Positions 33,673-43,809 of a DNA stretch of 64,000 nt are shown here, piece after piece; the stretch's first letter is position 1; each line of letters opens with the position of its first letter. The notes below the pieces were generated by a model. The model searched no databases. It was not told where the DNA came from and saw nothing but the letters and a program-made list of their open reading frames with translations. The translations under genes were made by a program, and so were the position numbers. Origin of the DNA: Protopterus annectens (taxonomy: Eukaryota > Chordata > Ceratodontiformes > Protopteridae); contig NC_056737.1 in the NCBI RefSeq assembly GCF_019279795.1, positions 1,193,226,015-1,193,290,014 of the forward strand, in the 5' to 3' direction.

Positions 33673-35331
33673 TGCCAATATAGCAAACCTGTTAGTGGAC
33701 AAATTCATTTCCAACTTTATCCCCCTGTCAGCTGCAACCATCCCCAAGAAATACCCTGAGACATATCCCCTCCATCTATAACCAGAGAGCATGTACTGGC
33801 TGCACTCACTAAAGCCAAGCACACAGTGTCAGTGGGCCCCAATAACGTCTCAGGATGCCTCCTGAACAGTATAAAACCTTCATAAGGAAGAACCTTCAAC
33901 AGATTCTGGAAGCTACAGACCCATTAGTCTGACTAGTCTTATTACAAAGTCATGGAAAGAATTATCATTGAATTTACCAACACGGACATAGGAAACCTCC
34001 AGACACTGGATCCATCCCAGTTTGTCTTTGTCAAAGGAAGATCATGCTTACTGAATCTGGTGGACTTCTTTGAAAAGGTCACTAAGGCAATGGATGAGGG
34101 AAAAACTATGCCTACCTAGATCTGGCTAAAACATTTGATACGATACTTCACTCGGGCACTGTCAACAAACTTACAGAACTAAGAATAAACCCCCTTATAA
34201 CACACTGGATAGCTAGCTGCCTCATTGAGTGACCCAGCAGGTTAGAGTCAGTAAGACCACCTCTACAAAGAGGCCAGTCACCAGTGCAGTCACCTAGACT
34301 CTGTGCTGCGCCCACTCCTCTTTGGTCTCTGTGCCTTGAATCAAAGACAGTATCAAAGGCCTCTGTATAACCACGTTCACAGATGATTGCAAACTGGAAG
34401 CAGTCACTGAATCCCTCCAAGATGAGACCCCCCCCCCCCATAGGAAGGTCTAACAGACAAACGCTGGGTGCCAAAGTCATGCCTTAAAACTCAATACCAG
34501 GAAATGAGCTATGGTATCTTTTGGAAAGCCAACCATACCGGGTAACTGTGCCATCAATAAAGCACCCCTAAAAGTTGATACAGTACTCATGGATCTGGTA
34601 GCTCAAGTAGATAGTAACCTAGTTTCCAGCCAACATGTGTTCAAAGTGGTAATGAAGTCCTTTTATGTTCCTTAGCTTATAAACAAACGCTTGGCATATA
34701 GGTCCAGAGAGGTCATCATACCACTGTACTTGTACCTCATCAGGTCCATCATACGGCATAATGCCCTATTTTGTATGTAGCTGACCAGACACATGCAACA
34801 ACTAGAATTTCCACAAAGGTTCTTTATAAAAAGAATACAGGGAGTAAACCAAATGTCCTATGTTGATTGCCTCAAAGCCCTGTCTACTTACTCAGTATCA
34901 CACAGACTTCTGAGAGTTGATCTTTGCCTGGCATACAAGGTATCCTTGGACACTATTTAATAAACCTTTTGCACATCTGTAAGATATACAGCATCAGAAC
35001 TGCTAAATTAAAAGACCTAAATTTTGCTTGTGGCATAAATAGGACAGGTTGGAGAGATAGATATGTTTCTCAGGGAATTCCCATTCTCTGGAACAGACTC
35101 CTCATCCATGTGACTCAGAGTTCCTCCCTATCCCCACCTAAACACAACTTGGATTCACTCGTGGGTAATCGGATGTTCACAACTGGTCTGGTGACTAAGT
35201 GTCTGATGGACAGAGGCAGTCAGTAAATCACCCCATATATAAATCAAATGTGTAGGTCACATTTGGGTTTAACAGCTAAGCTTATAAGAGACCTAGTGGT
35301 TATTAGTCTAGTACACATCTACGAACCTATG
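33673..35331 (+). pseudogene. CR1 LINE, 5'-truncated RT and 3' end
   Basis: Starts in the RT linker ('ANIANLLVDKFISNFIPLS', 33676-33732), then 'SGPNNVSGCLLNS' near 33829-33870, an internal deletion to 'RWFGSYRPISLTSL'-like sequence, 'FVFVKGRSCLLNLVDFFEKV' (34021-34080), degraded motif A (near 34110-34150), catalytic box 'TFTDDCKLEAV' (FTDD, near 34373-34400), a C-run at 34429-34438, and the C-terminus with 'GWRDRYVSQGIPILWNRLL' (35047-35103). The 3' end 'attagtctagtacacatcta' then 'cgaacctat' is a CR1 tail. Multiple stops. Confidence 0.85.
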
Positions 35332-35400
35332 ATATTAGTGCAATTACTGTAACAGCTATGAGTTTAAAAGAAATACATAAGCTGTTAGTTTCTGGTTTTG

Positions 35401-35522
35401 AGATAACTGGAACGAGAATATGCAATCATCATAAAAGACACACACAGTGCCCGTGGTGCAATAGGTAGTGCAGTTACCGTTGGTGCAGAAGACTATGGGT
35501 TCTGTTCCCACAACTGGTAAAT
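35401..35522 (+). repeat. 122-bp duplication, copy 1 (includes SINE head)
   Basis: Identical to 36244-36365 except for one base (t/c within 'ccgttggYgcag'). It includes 46 bp of unrelated flank (agataactgg...gacacaca) plus the pol III head of the SINE that starts at 35447. Confidence 0.95.
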
Positions 35523-35795
35523 CAACTGCTGACACTGCAGTGTAGCAAAATAGGGTGCTGCACTCCTGAGGATAACATCCTTCAGATGAGATGTTAAACC
35601 AAGGGTCCATCTACTTGAGTTGGCTGTAACTCAGGTGGATGTAAAATATCTCACAGCATCTATCCAAAAGAGTAGGGAAAACTCTCTGATGCTGAGGCCA
35701 AATTTCCCCTAGTAGTATTAATACCACCTCTGATCTCCTGTGAAAAGATGCCACTAGCCTAGAGGGTCTAACATGGTTAATAAATAAAAATACAC
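35447..35795 (+). mobile_element. tRNA-headed SINE with AATAAA-rich L2-like tail
   Basis: A box 'tggtgcaataggtagtgcag' (35454-35473), B box 'gggttctgttccca' (35497-35510), then a body with 'gatgagatgttaaacc' (35585-35600) and 'tatccaaaagagtaggg' (35661-35677), a block widespread in vertebrate SINEs. It ends 'acatggttaataaataaaaa' (35771-35790). Only the head is duplicated at 36244-36365. Confidence 0.75.
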
Positions 35796-36243
35796 AACAC
35801 TTCTTGGTTTGTAGATACAGTCTTAACACATATAAGCATCATTATTTCACACAAAGATAAACATTACCTTACATCTATGAACAAGAATGTAATTATTATT
35901 TTATGCCTTATTTATTATTTATATTTATTATTTCTTTATTTATGTATTCATTTGTCAGGATAGCCAATTGGACTGACAAATTTGTCTCATTTCAGCAGAG
36001 GCCTGGGGTGAAAAGCTCCAATAATTTATACATTTACATAATGGTAAGATAAAATGAAACAGAATTACAAATTGTATCTCATTGGTAATACCTAACAAAT
36101 ATGCTATAAATTATACTTACATCTGCATAGAATTGCAGTATACATTTGCATAGAACTGCAGTTTATGCTAGAGAGGAAGGGGTTTTTGGAAGGTATAGTT
36201 TAGTATTTAGAAAGTTTAGTTTTTTGAGACTACAGATTAATAC

Positions 36244-36365
36244 AGATAACTGGAACGAGAATATGCAATCATCATAAAAGACACACACAGTGCCCGTGGT
36301 GCAATAGGTAGTGCAGTTACCGTTGGCGCAGAAGACTATGGGTTCTGTTCCCACAACTGGTAAAT
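36244..36365 (+). repeat. 122-bp duplication, copy 2 (SINE head without body)
   Basis: Second copy of 35401-35522. Here the SINE head stops abruptly after 'caactggtaaat' and the L2 3' region resumes, so the copy is a partial template-switch-like or segmental insertion and not a normal SINE. Confidence 0.93.
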
Positions 36366-37005
36366 TAGAAAATGTAGTTAGGAAGAGAGTGGAGAAGTAC
36401 GTAGCTTAAAGCTTATTAGAGAAGAGTTTAATGTGGTAATAATACTTATATTGTTGGATAAGTCTGAGAGGAAGAAGACAGGAAGAAACTTTACCCAGGG
36501 GTTGTGCAGGAACATAGCCAAAAACTTATTATATATCATTTTGGTTGGTCTTTAAAGGATTGAAGGCTGCTTATTTCTCTCAGACTAACAGACATGGAGT
36601 TCCAGCATTTGGCAACATACTTAGAACAGAAAGAGTCTCCACATGAGTTATTTGACTTGGATATATCTATGACCATTTTGTCGCCTGATCATAGGGAACA
36701 CGTTGGAGTAGAAATCTGTAAGTTACTTTTAAGTGTGGGACAGTTTTCAGGTTTGCTGATGCGATTATGGGATGAGACAACTTGAGTGTGGGTAAGTTAG
36801 TGAGATAGTTCCATCCAGTTCAGGTATTTTGGGCTTAGACAGTGATGGGTTTTAGATGGGTGGTTGGCTGTAAACTTAGCTGCTTTGTTATAGAACTGCT
36901 CTAACTTTCTTAGCTGTGGGGGGGGGGCTTGGAGGTTTGTAAAAATAGCAGTGGAATGTGGTAATTAAGGGAATAAAGTTGGTAATGGCTATCGTTTTCC
37001 TAGAA

Positions 37006-37593
37006 GAGAATGTGAGGTATGGTTTCAATCTATACAGGGTGCTTAGTTTCTGAGGATTTTTTTATTGCCTGTTTTTTGTGTTAGTAGAACTTTAGCTGAT
37101 TGTCAATTAGTACCTCAAGAAGTTTAGTTTAAATTACCATCTCAATTGTGGTATTGTTAGCTGATGTTGTACTGAAGGTTGGTTTAAACTGGACAAGATG
37201 TGAGAATGTGAGGTACGGTTTCAATCTATACAGGGTGCTTAGTTTCTGAGGATTTTTTTATTGCCTGTTTTTTGTGTTAGTAGAACTTTAGCTGATTGTC
37301 AATTAGTACCTCAAAAAGTTTAGTTTAAATTACCATCTCAATTGTGGTATTGTTAGCTGATGTTGTACTGAAGGTTGGTTTAAACTGGACAAGATGTGAG
37401 AATGTGAGGTACGGTTTCAATCTATACAGGGTGCTTAGTTTCTGAGGATTTTTTTATTGCCTGTTTTTTGTGTTAGTAGAACTTTAGCTGATTGTCAATT
37501 AGTACCTCAAGAAGTTTAGTTTAAATTACCATCTCAATTGTGGTATTGTTAGCTGATGTTGTACTGAAGGTTGGTTTAAACTGGACAAGATGT
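37006..37593. repeat. 196-bp tandem triplication inside L2 RT
   Basis: Starts at 37006, 37202 and 37398; the three copies differ by only a few bases (for example g/a in 'tacctcaaRaagttt'). The unit corresponds on the minus strand to the thumb-proximal segment of the L2 RT after the catalytic region. High identity shows the triplication is much younger than the L2 insertion. 196 is not a multiple of 3. Confidence 0.95.
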
Positions 37594-38094
37594 TTTGGAG
37601 TAAAGAGAATTATTTTACTTCTGTTAGGGTTTAGGAAAAGTTGAGAACTTTTTAACCAGATTTCTACTGCCAAACAAAACCCTTGAGTTTGGAGTTGTAA
37701 GTTATTCACAGTTTTGGGGAGTAGAAAAGTGTAGAATCATTGGCATGCTGAACAATATCAATGTACTTTGAATTATTGGATAATCATTAATAAAAATATT
37801 GAATAGGAGAGGGCCAAGTATGGATCTCTGAGGGACCCTCACAGGAACATGTAAGAAGGAGAAAAAAGTGGTTTGCCATTGGACAGATTGCTGTCTGTCA
37901 GTTAAGTAGCTATAAAACCATTGTAGTGTTGAGCTATCAAGCCCAGAGATGGATAGTTTTTCTATAAGCTCAGGATAAGAAACAGCATCAACAATTTTGG
38001 AAAGATAAAGAAAAAGTTAAGAGATAAAATTCCCTGTATTTCATGTTGGTTAATAGAATTAATGTCAATGACTTGACAACTGTATCCCTGGTAT

Positions 38095-38345
38095 TTTAAA
38101 AGAAATTCCTATAAGCAAAACACCCTTAATCCTAGGTGACTTCATTTACCCTACCATAGACCAGGTCAACTGTACTTCTAATACAGGGCATGCCCATGTA
38201 TTTAGGGGGGGGTTGATAGGATTTCCCTGGATAAAGTTGTTAGCAGACCAGGAGGCACCAAAATATTCTTGATATGACCTTCACAAATATTGCCAGAACA
38301 TTTTCCACTCCTCTAGTCTTTACCAGTTAAATCAGACATAAACTT
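38095..38345 (+). pseudogene. CR1 endonuclease fragment
   Basis: Reads 'TPLILGDFIYPTIDQVNC' (38119-38173; compare 'LILGDFNSPTINWENYSSTN' in the copy at 41010), then degraded 'RGGTKIFLI(D)TFTNIARTF' near 38240-38305 (GDSILDLVITNMGDRCSTP equivalent) and 'IRH' (RSDHK). Isolated piece about 250 bp long with neither RT nor CR1 tail. Confidence 0.65.
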
Positions 38346-39527
38346 GTTGTGAAGGACTCTCTTTACCCAGAGCCTGCAATCAAGGAACCTCAGTCCTCAC
38401 CACTGACACCAGTGAGAGACAGTCATTAAGAACAAGAATGAACTTACACAGTATTATAAATTCAGGTCTCTGCATCAAGCACAATTTCCCCAACAGCACA
38501 CAGGGAACCTGCTGGAGATCTGGGGCTGGATTTCTGTCTCTCCAGATCCCACACAAGACTCACTTTGGAGCCCTGTGTCCCAATTCCAAGTAGCTGACAC
38601 ACCCACAAATGGGTATTTGATTTTCACACACACACTTTCCTGAGAAAAGCTGGTACAGATTTACTAACTGTATCGCTTCGGCCCAGACTATAAGGTAACC
38701 TCTCTGCCAAGAGTCAACCACTGCCAGGCTTTTGCAAGAGTATCCAATTATACTAAGTAAAATCAATAATAACATAAATGGTAGAGTGTAACCAAAGCGG
38801 CCAGGCTTTTCAGAGTGGCCAAGGCATCACTAAAAATAAGCACAAGTACTCTCTAGATTTTAAATGTATTCTCTAAAAGACCAGTCATATTGAAGGGTAT
38901 AAAAATATTTAATAATAAATAATAAAATAAAAAACATGAGAATACTAAATATCTAAGTAAAACAAACATTAGAGTTTCAATCACAGGAGAAATAAAAATA
39001 ACAGTTGGACAGATTCAAACACATACAGAAAACACTACTTAACTGATGTCACTGTATTTCCTGACTGTCTAAAGAATAACTGCTGCCTAGCTAGCTTAAT
39101 AAATAGAGCAAGGCAAGATTACTTGCTGAGATGCTTACTTCCACAAGACAAGGTGATGAGCTTCTAACAGCTGAAATGAACAACTGGCTGTGATAACTGT
39201 CATAGATTGTTATATCAGGTTCCAAAGAAAACAAATCAAAACATGCTGGCTGTGTAAGTTCCATCCTCTCAATGCTGGTTATGGAATGACATCACATTTG
39301 ATCACCCAACTCTGGTACAATATACATTTAGAGCTTTGCTAAGATCTGTTGCAGTATTTGAAAATTATAGAACAATTAAAAAAAACTCTACTGTTCCCTT
39401 CCATAATTCTTTGTTTAAACATAAACTTGAAACTAGTCTAACTCTCAACCTAAGCACTCAAAACGCATCCTACAGCCCAGCACTTGCTTAGATCTAATAG
39501 CAAGCACTAATATAACCTGACACTTGA
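38346..39527. other. Non-coding stretch, origin unknown
   Basis: No open frame with a domain and no repeat shared with the rest of the window. The last 100-150 bp may be the 5' UTR of the CR1 that follows, since it leads into its ORF1. Confidence 0.4.
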
Positions 39528-40551
39528 TTGCCCAGAAGGGCAAGGCTCTTTATTCACCCCTCACCAACCAAGCGACTAAGGAGCTCACCCTACTATTCAG
39601 GCATGACAAAACGGCAATTTCAGGTGTACTCTCCAGTCCAGCTGGTGAATCTGGGTATCCTGAGGCAATATTACAACTGCCTCATGTACACAGACAACCC
39701 TCTCCTCCTACCACAAAACACTAACATATGTGAGAGATGCAATTATACAGCCAAACTGGAGGCTAAGCTGTCTCCACCCAAGTCTGGAACAGACAGTCAA
39801 GAGGAGAAGGTTAACACTAGCACCACACCTCCAGCCACACATAGACCTACTAAACCAACACTAGCATAAAATACACATAAATACACAAAAATCATACTGG
39901 GAGACTCTAAATAAAAACCTGAAAAAGTATCAGGGACCTCCAAAGCAGACACCCAAACAACCTGCACATCCTGTCACAAACCAGACAACACATAAAACAC
40001 AAAATCAGTGTGCCGCACAATCACAGCCCTTAAGGCGAAATAACATACCTAACACACTAGTAATAGGTGACTCTATAGTCAGGCGCACTGATGTCCCATT
40101 CACTAGGCTGGACAAGCAGAAGGTTACTGTTACCTACCTGTTGGGATCCAGACTCTGCCACATAACACAAGCACTCAGGTCACTCCAGAACAAGTACAAA
40201 TATGACTTTGTCGTTGTTCATGTTGGTGTGAATGACCTGAGAAATACCTCCCTGGACTACATGAAAAGAGACATGGAAGAGCTCTCTGATCATGTAGCCG
40301 AGGCTGGTATGACCCTGACCCTGAGTAGCATCCTGCCCTCACCAAGAATGATACCTCAGTATAAAGGAAAAAGGATCAATTTCAACAATTGGCTACGCTT
40401 CTGGTGTCATTCGAAGGGGATCCAGTGTCTGTCAGCCTGGGACAACATGCTCGACAAGCCGCATTGCTTCACAAGAGATGGCTTGCACCTGTCACCCCTA
40501 GGCTTTCAAATACTGGCCAAGGCTCTTGCTGCCCCCATAGTGCCTTTTTAG
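39528..40551 (+). pseudogene. CR1 ORF1: zinc finger plus esterase (SGNH) domain
   Basis: The likely start is ATG 39603 (MTKRQFQVYSPVQLVNLGIL). In the finger the first Cys is lost (RQYYNC, CSNC in the other copies) while CERC is intact. Stop at 39867-39869. The esterase domain, about 40054-40551, is the best preserved in the window: 'TLVIGDSIVRRTDVPFTR', 'VHVGVNDLRNTSLDYM' with intact GxND, 'ILPSPRMIPQY', 'RFWCHSKGI', and 'TRDGLHLSPLGFQILAKAL' with intact DxxH, ending at TAG 40549-40551. Only one frame change separates it from the finger part. Confidence 0.88.
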
Positions 40552-40600
40552 GCAAGGCTCAAAAGGCAAACCCACCTCTGTAAACAGCACAATTAACAAA

Positions 40601-43505
40601 AAACTGAGGGTTATGCTACTCAATGCCAGGAGTTTAAATCTCAAAATGCACGTGCTCGAAGCACTCCTCAGTATGGAGAACGTCGACATCTGTGCAGTAA
40701 CTGAAACCTGGTTCAAGGCTCCAGAGAGCACCCCATAACTACCGGGCTACAACTCATACCACATGTTTTGGCCACAGAACACGGATCGAAACACAAAAGG
40801 AGGGGGTGTATCCATATTCATCAAGGATACCTACACCTCCAGGTTAGTGGCGCAGCATGATACCTCTGAGATCATCCATGTGCAACTAACATCGGGCAAA
40901 TCTGCAATGCAAATTGTGGCCTGCTACAGATCACCCTCCATGACCCAGGACCACCACTCCACCTTTCTGGAGACACTGGAAAACATGAAGGTCCTACCGA
41001 ATACCCTGATATTGGGTGATTTCAATTCGCCTACCATTAACTGGGAAAACTACTCGAGTACAAACTCCCAGGCCCAGTGCTTCCTGGAATTCATCAACTC
41101 AAATGCCCTGGATCAGCTGGTAAACTCCCCCTACCAGAGGTGAAAGCATACTGGACCTGGTCATCACCAACATGGGTGACAGGTGTTCCACACCGGAGGT
41201 CAACCCATCACTGGTTAGATCAGACCATAAACTAATCACTCTGGATGTCCACATCCCACCACCACCCCCAACTAATGAAACCACAGTAAAAAACTTTTCT
41301 AAAGCAAACTTCACCTTACTTAAGACAGAGGCGGTACATTTCACAGCCCCCACGCTAAAGGATAATGCTGCCCAAGATGCAGAAACCTTTACAAATGCAC
41401 TCTATGAGCACTTACAAGGATGAATGGATTGTGCCACCCCTAGCAAAACCAAGACTCACTCCTCTAAGAGAAGGAAACCAGTCTGGTGGACCCCTGCCAT
41501 AAACAGGCTATACAATAGAAGGAGAAAACTAGTTCAGAAAAAAAGCAAATCCTAAGAAGGAAAGGCATCCCTGACCAGTATCAGTAAGAAACTAAGGTCC
41601 CTCATAAAATCATCCAAGGCTAACTTCGAAAGAAAAATAGCCAAGGATTCAAAAGATAACCACAAAGCCTTCTTTAGCTATGCTAAGAATCTGAGTGGCA
41701 ACTCACAGATATGCACTGAACTAGTGCAAAATAGCACAAAATACACTGAGAATACTAATATTGCCAACATCCTGGCAGATAGATTCAGTGCAAACTTTAC
41801 CTCCCTCTCACCCCCAAAAGGGCCCACAACAGTAATGGAAAAGTGTAGTGTCCCAGAAATCACAGATGCACAGGTGAAAACAGCCCTTTCAAAAGACAAA
41901 AACACAGCATCAGTGGGGCCAGATGATGTCCCAGGCTGCATCTTGCATGAACTACAGAACGAACTAACCCCCCACCTAAACACGCTGTTCAACCTCAGCC
42001 TCTCCACAGGCTATGTGCCCATAGAATGGTGCACAGCAATGGTTATTCCACTCCACAAAGGAGGGGCCACAACTGACCCTAGTAACTATCGCCCAATAAG
42101 CCTGACTAGCCTGGTCTGCAAGCCTATGGAGCTCATCAGCATGGAACTCATTAACAAAGACATTGGGAACCTTCAAACACTTGACCCGACCCAGTTTGGC
42201 TTTGTTAAGGGCAGATCATGCCTACTAAACCTGGTTGACTTCTTAGAGACAGTTACCAAGGCCATAGACGAGGGAAATGTTGTTCACACAGCCTACCTTG
42301 ACCTCGCCAAGGCTTTCGACACCATTCCCCACTTGGGTATTACAGGAAAAACTCACTAGCCTGAACATAAACCCCTACGTCATGAGATGGGTTGCCAACT
42401 GGCTTACAGACAGAACTCACACGGTAAGAATAGTGAGCTCCAGTTCTGACTCTAAACCAGTCACAAGTGGTGTCCCGCAAGGCTCGGTCCTGGGACCCCC
42501 ACTGTTTGGCATATACTTTTCAGAAGTACAGGGAAACACAGGAGGACTATGGCTAACCAAGTTCGCCAATGGCTGCAAACAAGGAGCCATAATTGACTCT
42601 CTGGCTGACACGGACATCCTCCAAAAGGGCCTTACTGAGATGGACACCTGGTGTCAAAGTCATGGCCTCAAGCTAAATACCAAAAAATGCATAGTCATCC
42701 CATTTGGGAAAAACAAAACACCCACAAATTACCACATAGGTGGCAGCCCCCTTAATACAGAAGAGGTAATAAGAGATCTGGGGACCCAGGTAGATAGTAA
42801 TCTCTCTTTTGACTATCATATTGCCAAAGTAGTTAGGAAATCCTTCTATGTGACCCATCTAATTGCTAAAGGGTTTGCATCTAGAAATAAAAAGGTTATA
42901 GTGCCCCTCTACTCGTCACTCATCAGACCCATCATAGAGTACAATGCCCCATTTGGGATGTACCTCACAAGACACTTCCAATAGCTGGAAAGACCATAAA
43001 AGTACCTCACCAAGAGGATTACTGGTCTCAAACATATGTCCTATGCAGCCCGACTGAAAAAACTCTGGCTGTACTCAGTGGCATATCGCTTACTCAGAGA
43101 TGATCTCTGCCTGACTTACAAAGCCATGTCCAACTCAGAATTGATGGACATGCTCCACCTAAAGAAATCCAAATCACTGCAAGCCATGCACTCTAGTGAG
43201 CTAAACCTTGCCACAACAATAAATAGAACATGCTGAAGTATAGATTCCTGTCACAGAGACTCTCCATGCTTTGGAGCAAAATTCCAAACTACATTAGGCA
43301 GAGCCCCCTACTAACACTCTTCAAGAGAAGCCTTGACGAGTGGATGGGTATCAGAAAATACACCCCTGGGATCACTTCATTGGCTCTGCTTCATAGAGGA
43401 TTGGTTAATTAATCAATGGGGTGGTGAAAGTTGACACAGTCTGGCTAGGCTTATAAATGCCCTCGGGCAGATAGCCTAGTACCTACCTATGAACCTATGA
43501 ACCTA
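40601..43505 (+). pseudogene. CR1 ORF2: endonuclease and reverse transcriptase, with 3' end
   Basis: Endonuclease: 'LRVMLLNARSLNLKMHVLEA' (40604-40663), 'AVTETWFKAPEST' with TAA directly after (40736-40738), 'GGGVSIFIKDTYTSRLV', a long frame 40763-41143 with 'LILGDFNSPTINWENYSS' intact, frameshift, 'LVITNMGDRCSTP', 'RSDHKLITLD' (41217-41246). RT: 41724-42359 with 'NTASVGPDDVPGC', 'NYRPISLTSLVCKPMELISM', 'FGFVKGRSCLLNLVDF', motif A 'TAYLDLAKAFDTIP' (42290-42331), frameshift, 'GVPQGSVLGPPLFGIYFSEV', and a catalytic box mutated from FADD to FANG (42565-42576). C-terminus to 43410; tail 'agcctagtacctacctatga' (43473-43492) plus a second octamer. Closest to intact of all copies, yet inactive. Confidence 0.9.
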
Positions 43506-43809
43506 TAAACATTTAATCAATTATAATACCATTGTTTTTAACACAAGCATCTGTACAAGTCAGTGTGATAGTCAGATGACAAAATTATTTACAAAACTCC
43601 AGCTACCTATGCTTCCATATGTTGTACCTGCACTGCCCTATTCTCCCTAGCACAGATGTCAGGGTAGTTTTAAACAGGGGAATTTACACCTGTAAGCACT
43701 AATGAGCAGGCTAAGTTGATTAGCATGCTATGTGGCACACAGAGGTCAGAGAGTTCAGCTGCAGCACAGACATCATGAAAATTAAACTATTTATTTTTCT
43801 CCTCAGTAT
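43506..43809. other. Non-coding spacer
   Basis: No recognisable gene or repeat between the CR1 tail and the minus-strand RTE element. Confidence 0.4.

Larger units (their letters stand above)
35936..38012 (-). pseudogene. L2-type LINE, minus strand, with internal triplication
   Basis: Read on the minus strand from 38012: degraded motif A ('FLYLSKIVDAVSYPELI', FLDLSKAFDMVPHKQLI in the copy at 56589), 'GLDSSTLQWFYSYLTDRQQS' near 37940-37880, 'RSILGPLLFNIFIND' near 37840-37795, then 'AVEIWLKSSQLFLNPNRSKI' near 37670-37610 and three repeats of the following 196 bp. After these, 'LEQFYNKAAKFTANHPSKTH' near 36905-36850 and the C-terminal block 'ISKSNNSCGDSFCSKYVAKC' near 36675-36615. The 3' tail at 35945-36025 is the complement of 'gcctctgctgaaa...tgtcagtccaattgg', the same tail type as at 58255-58335. 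A 122-bp SINE-head duplication sits at 36244-36365. Non-functional. Confidence 0.8.

Noticed and set aside
36594..36785. 63-codon plus frame
   Set aside because: Antisense to the L2 C-terminal region, which matches the other L2 copy on the minus strand.
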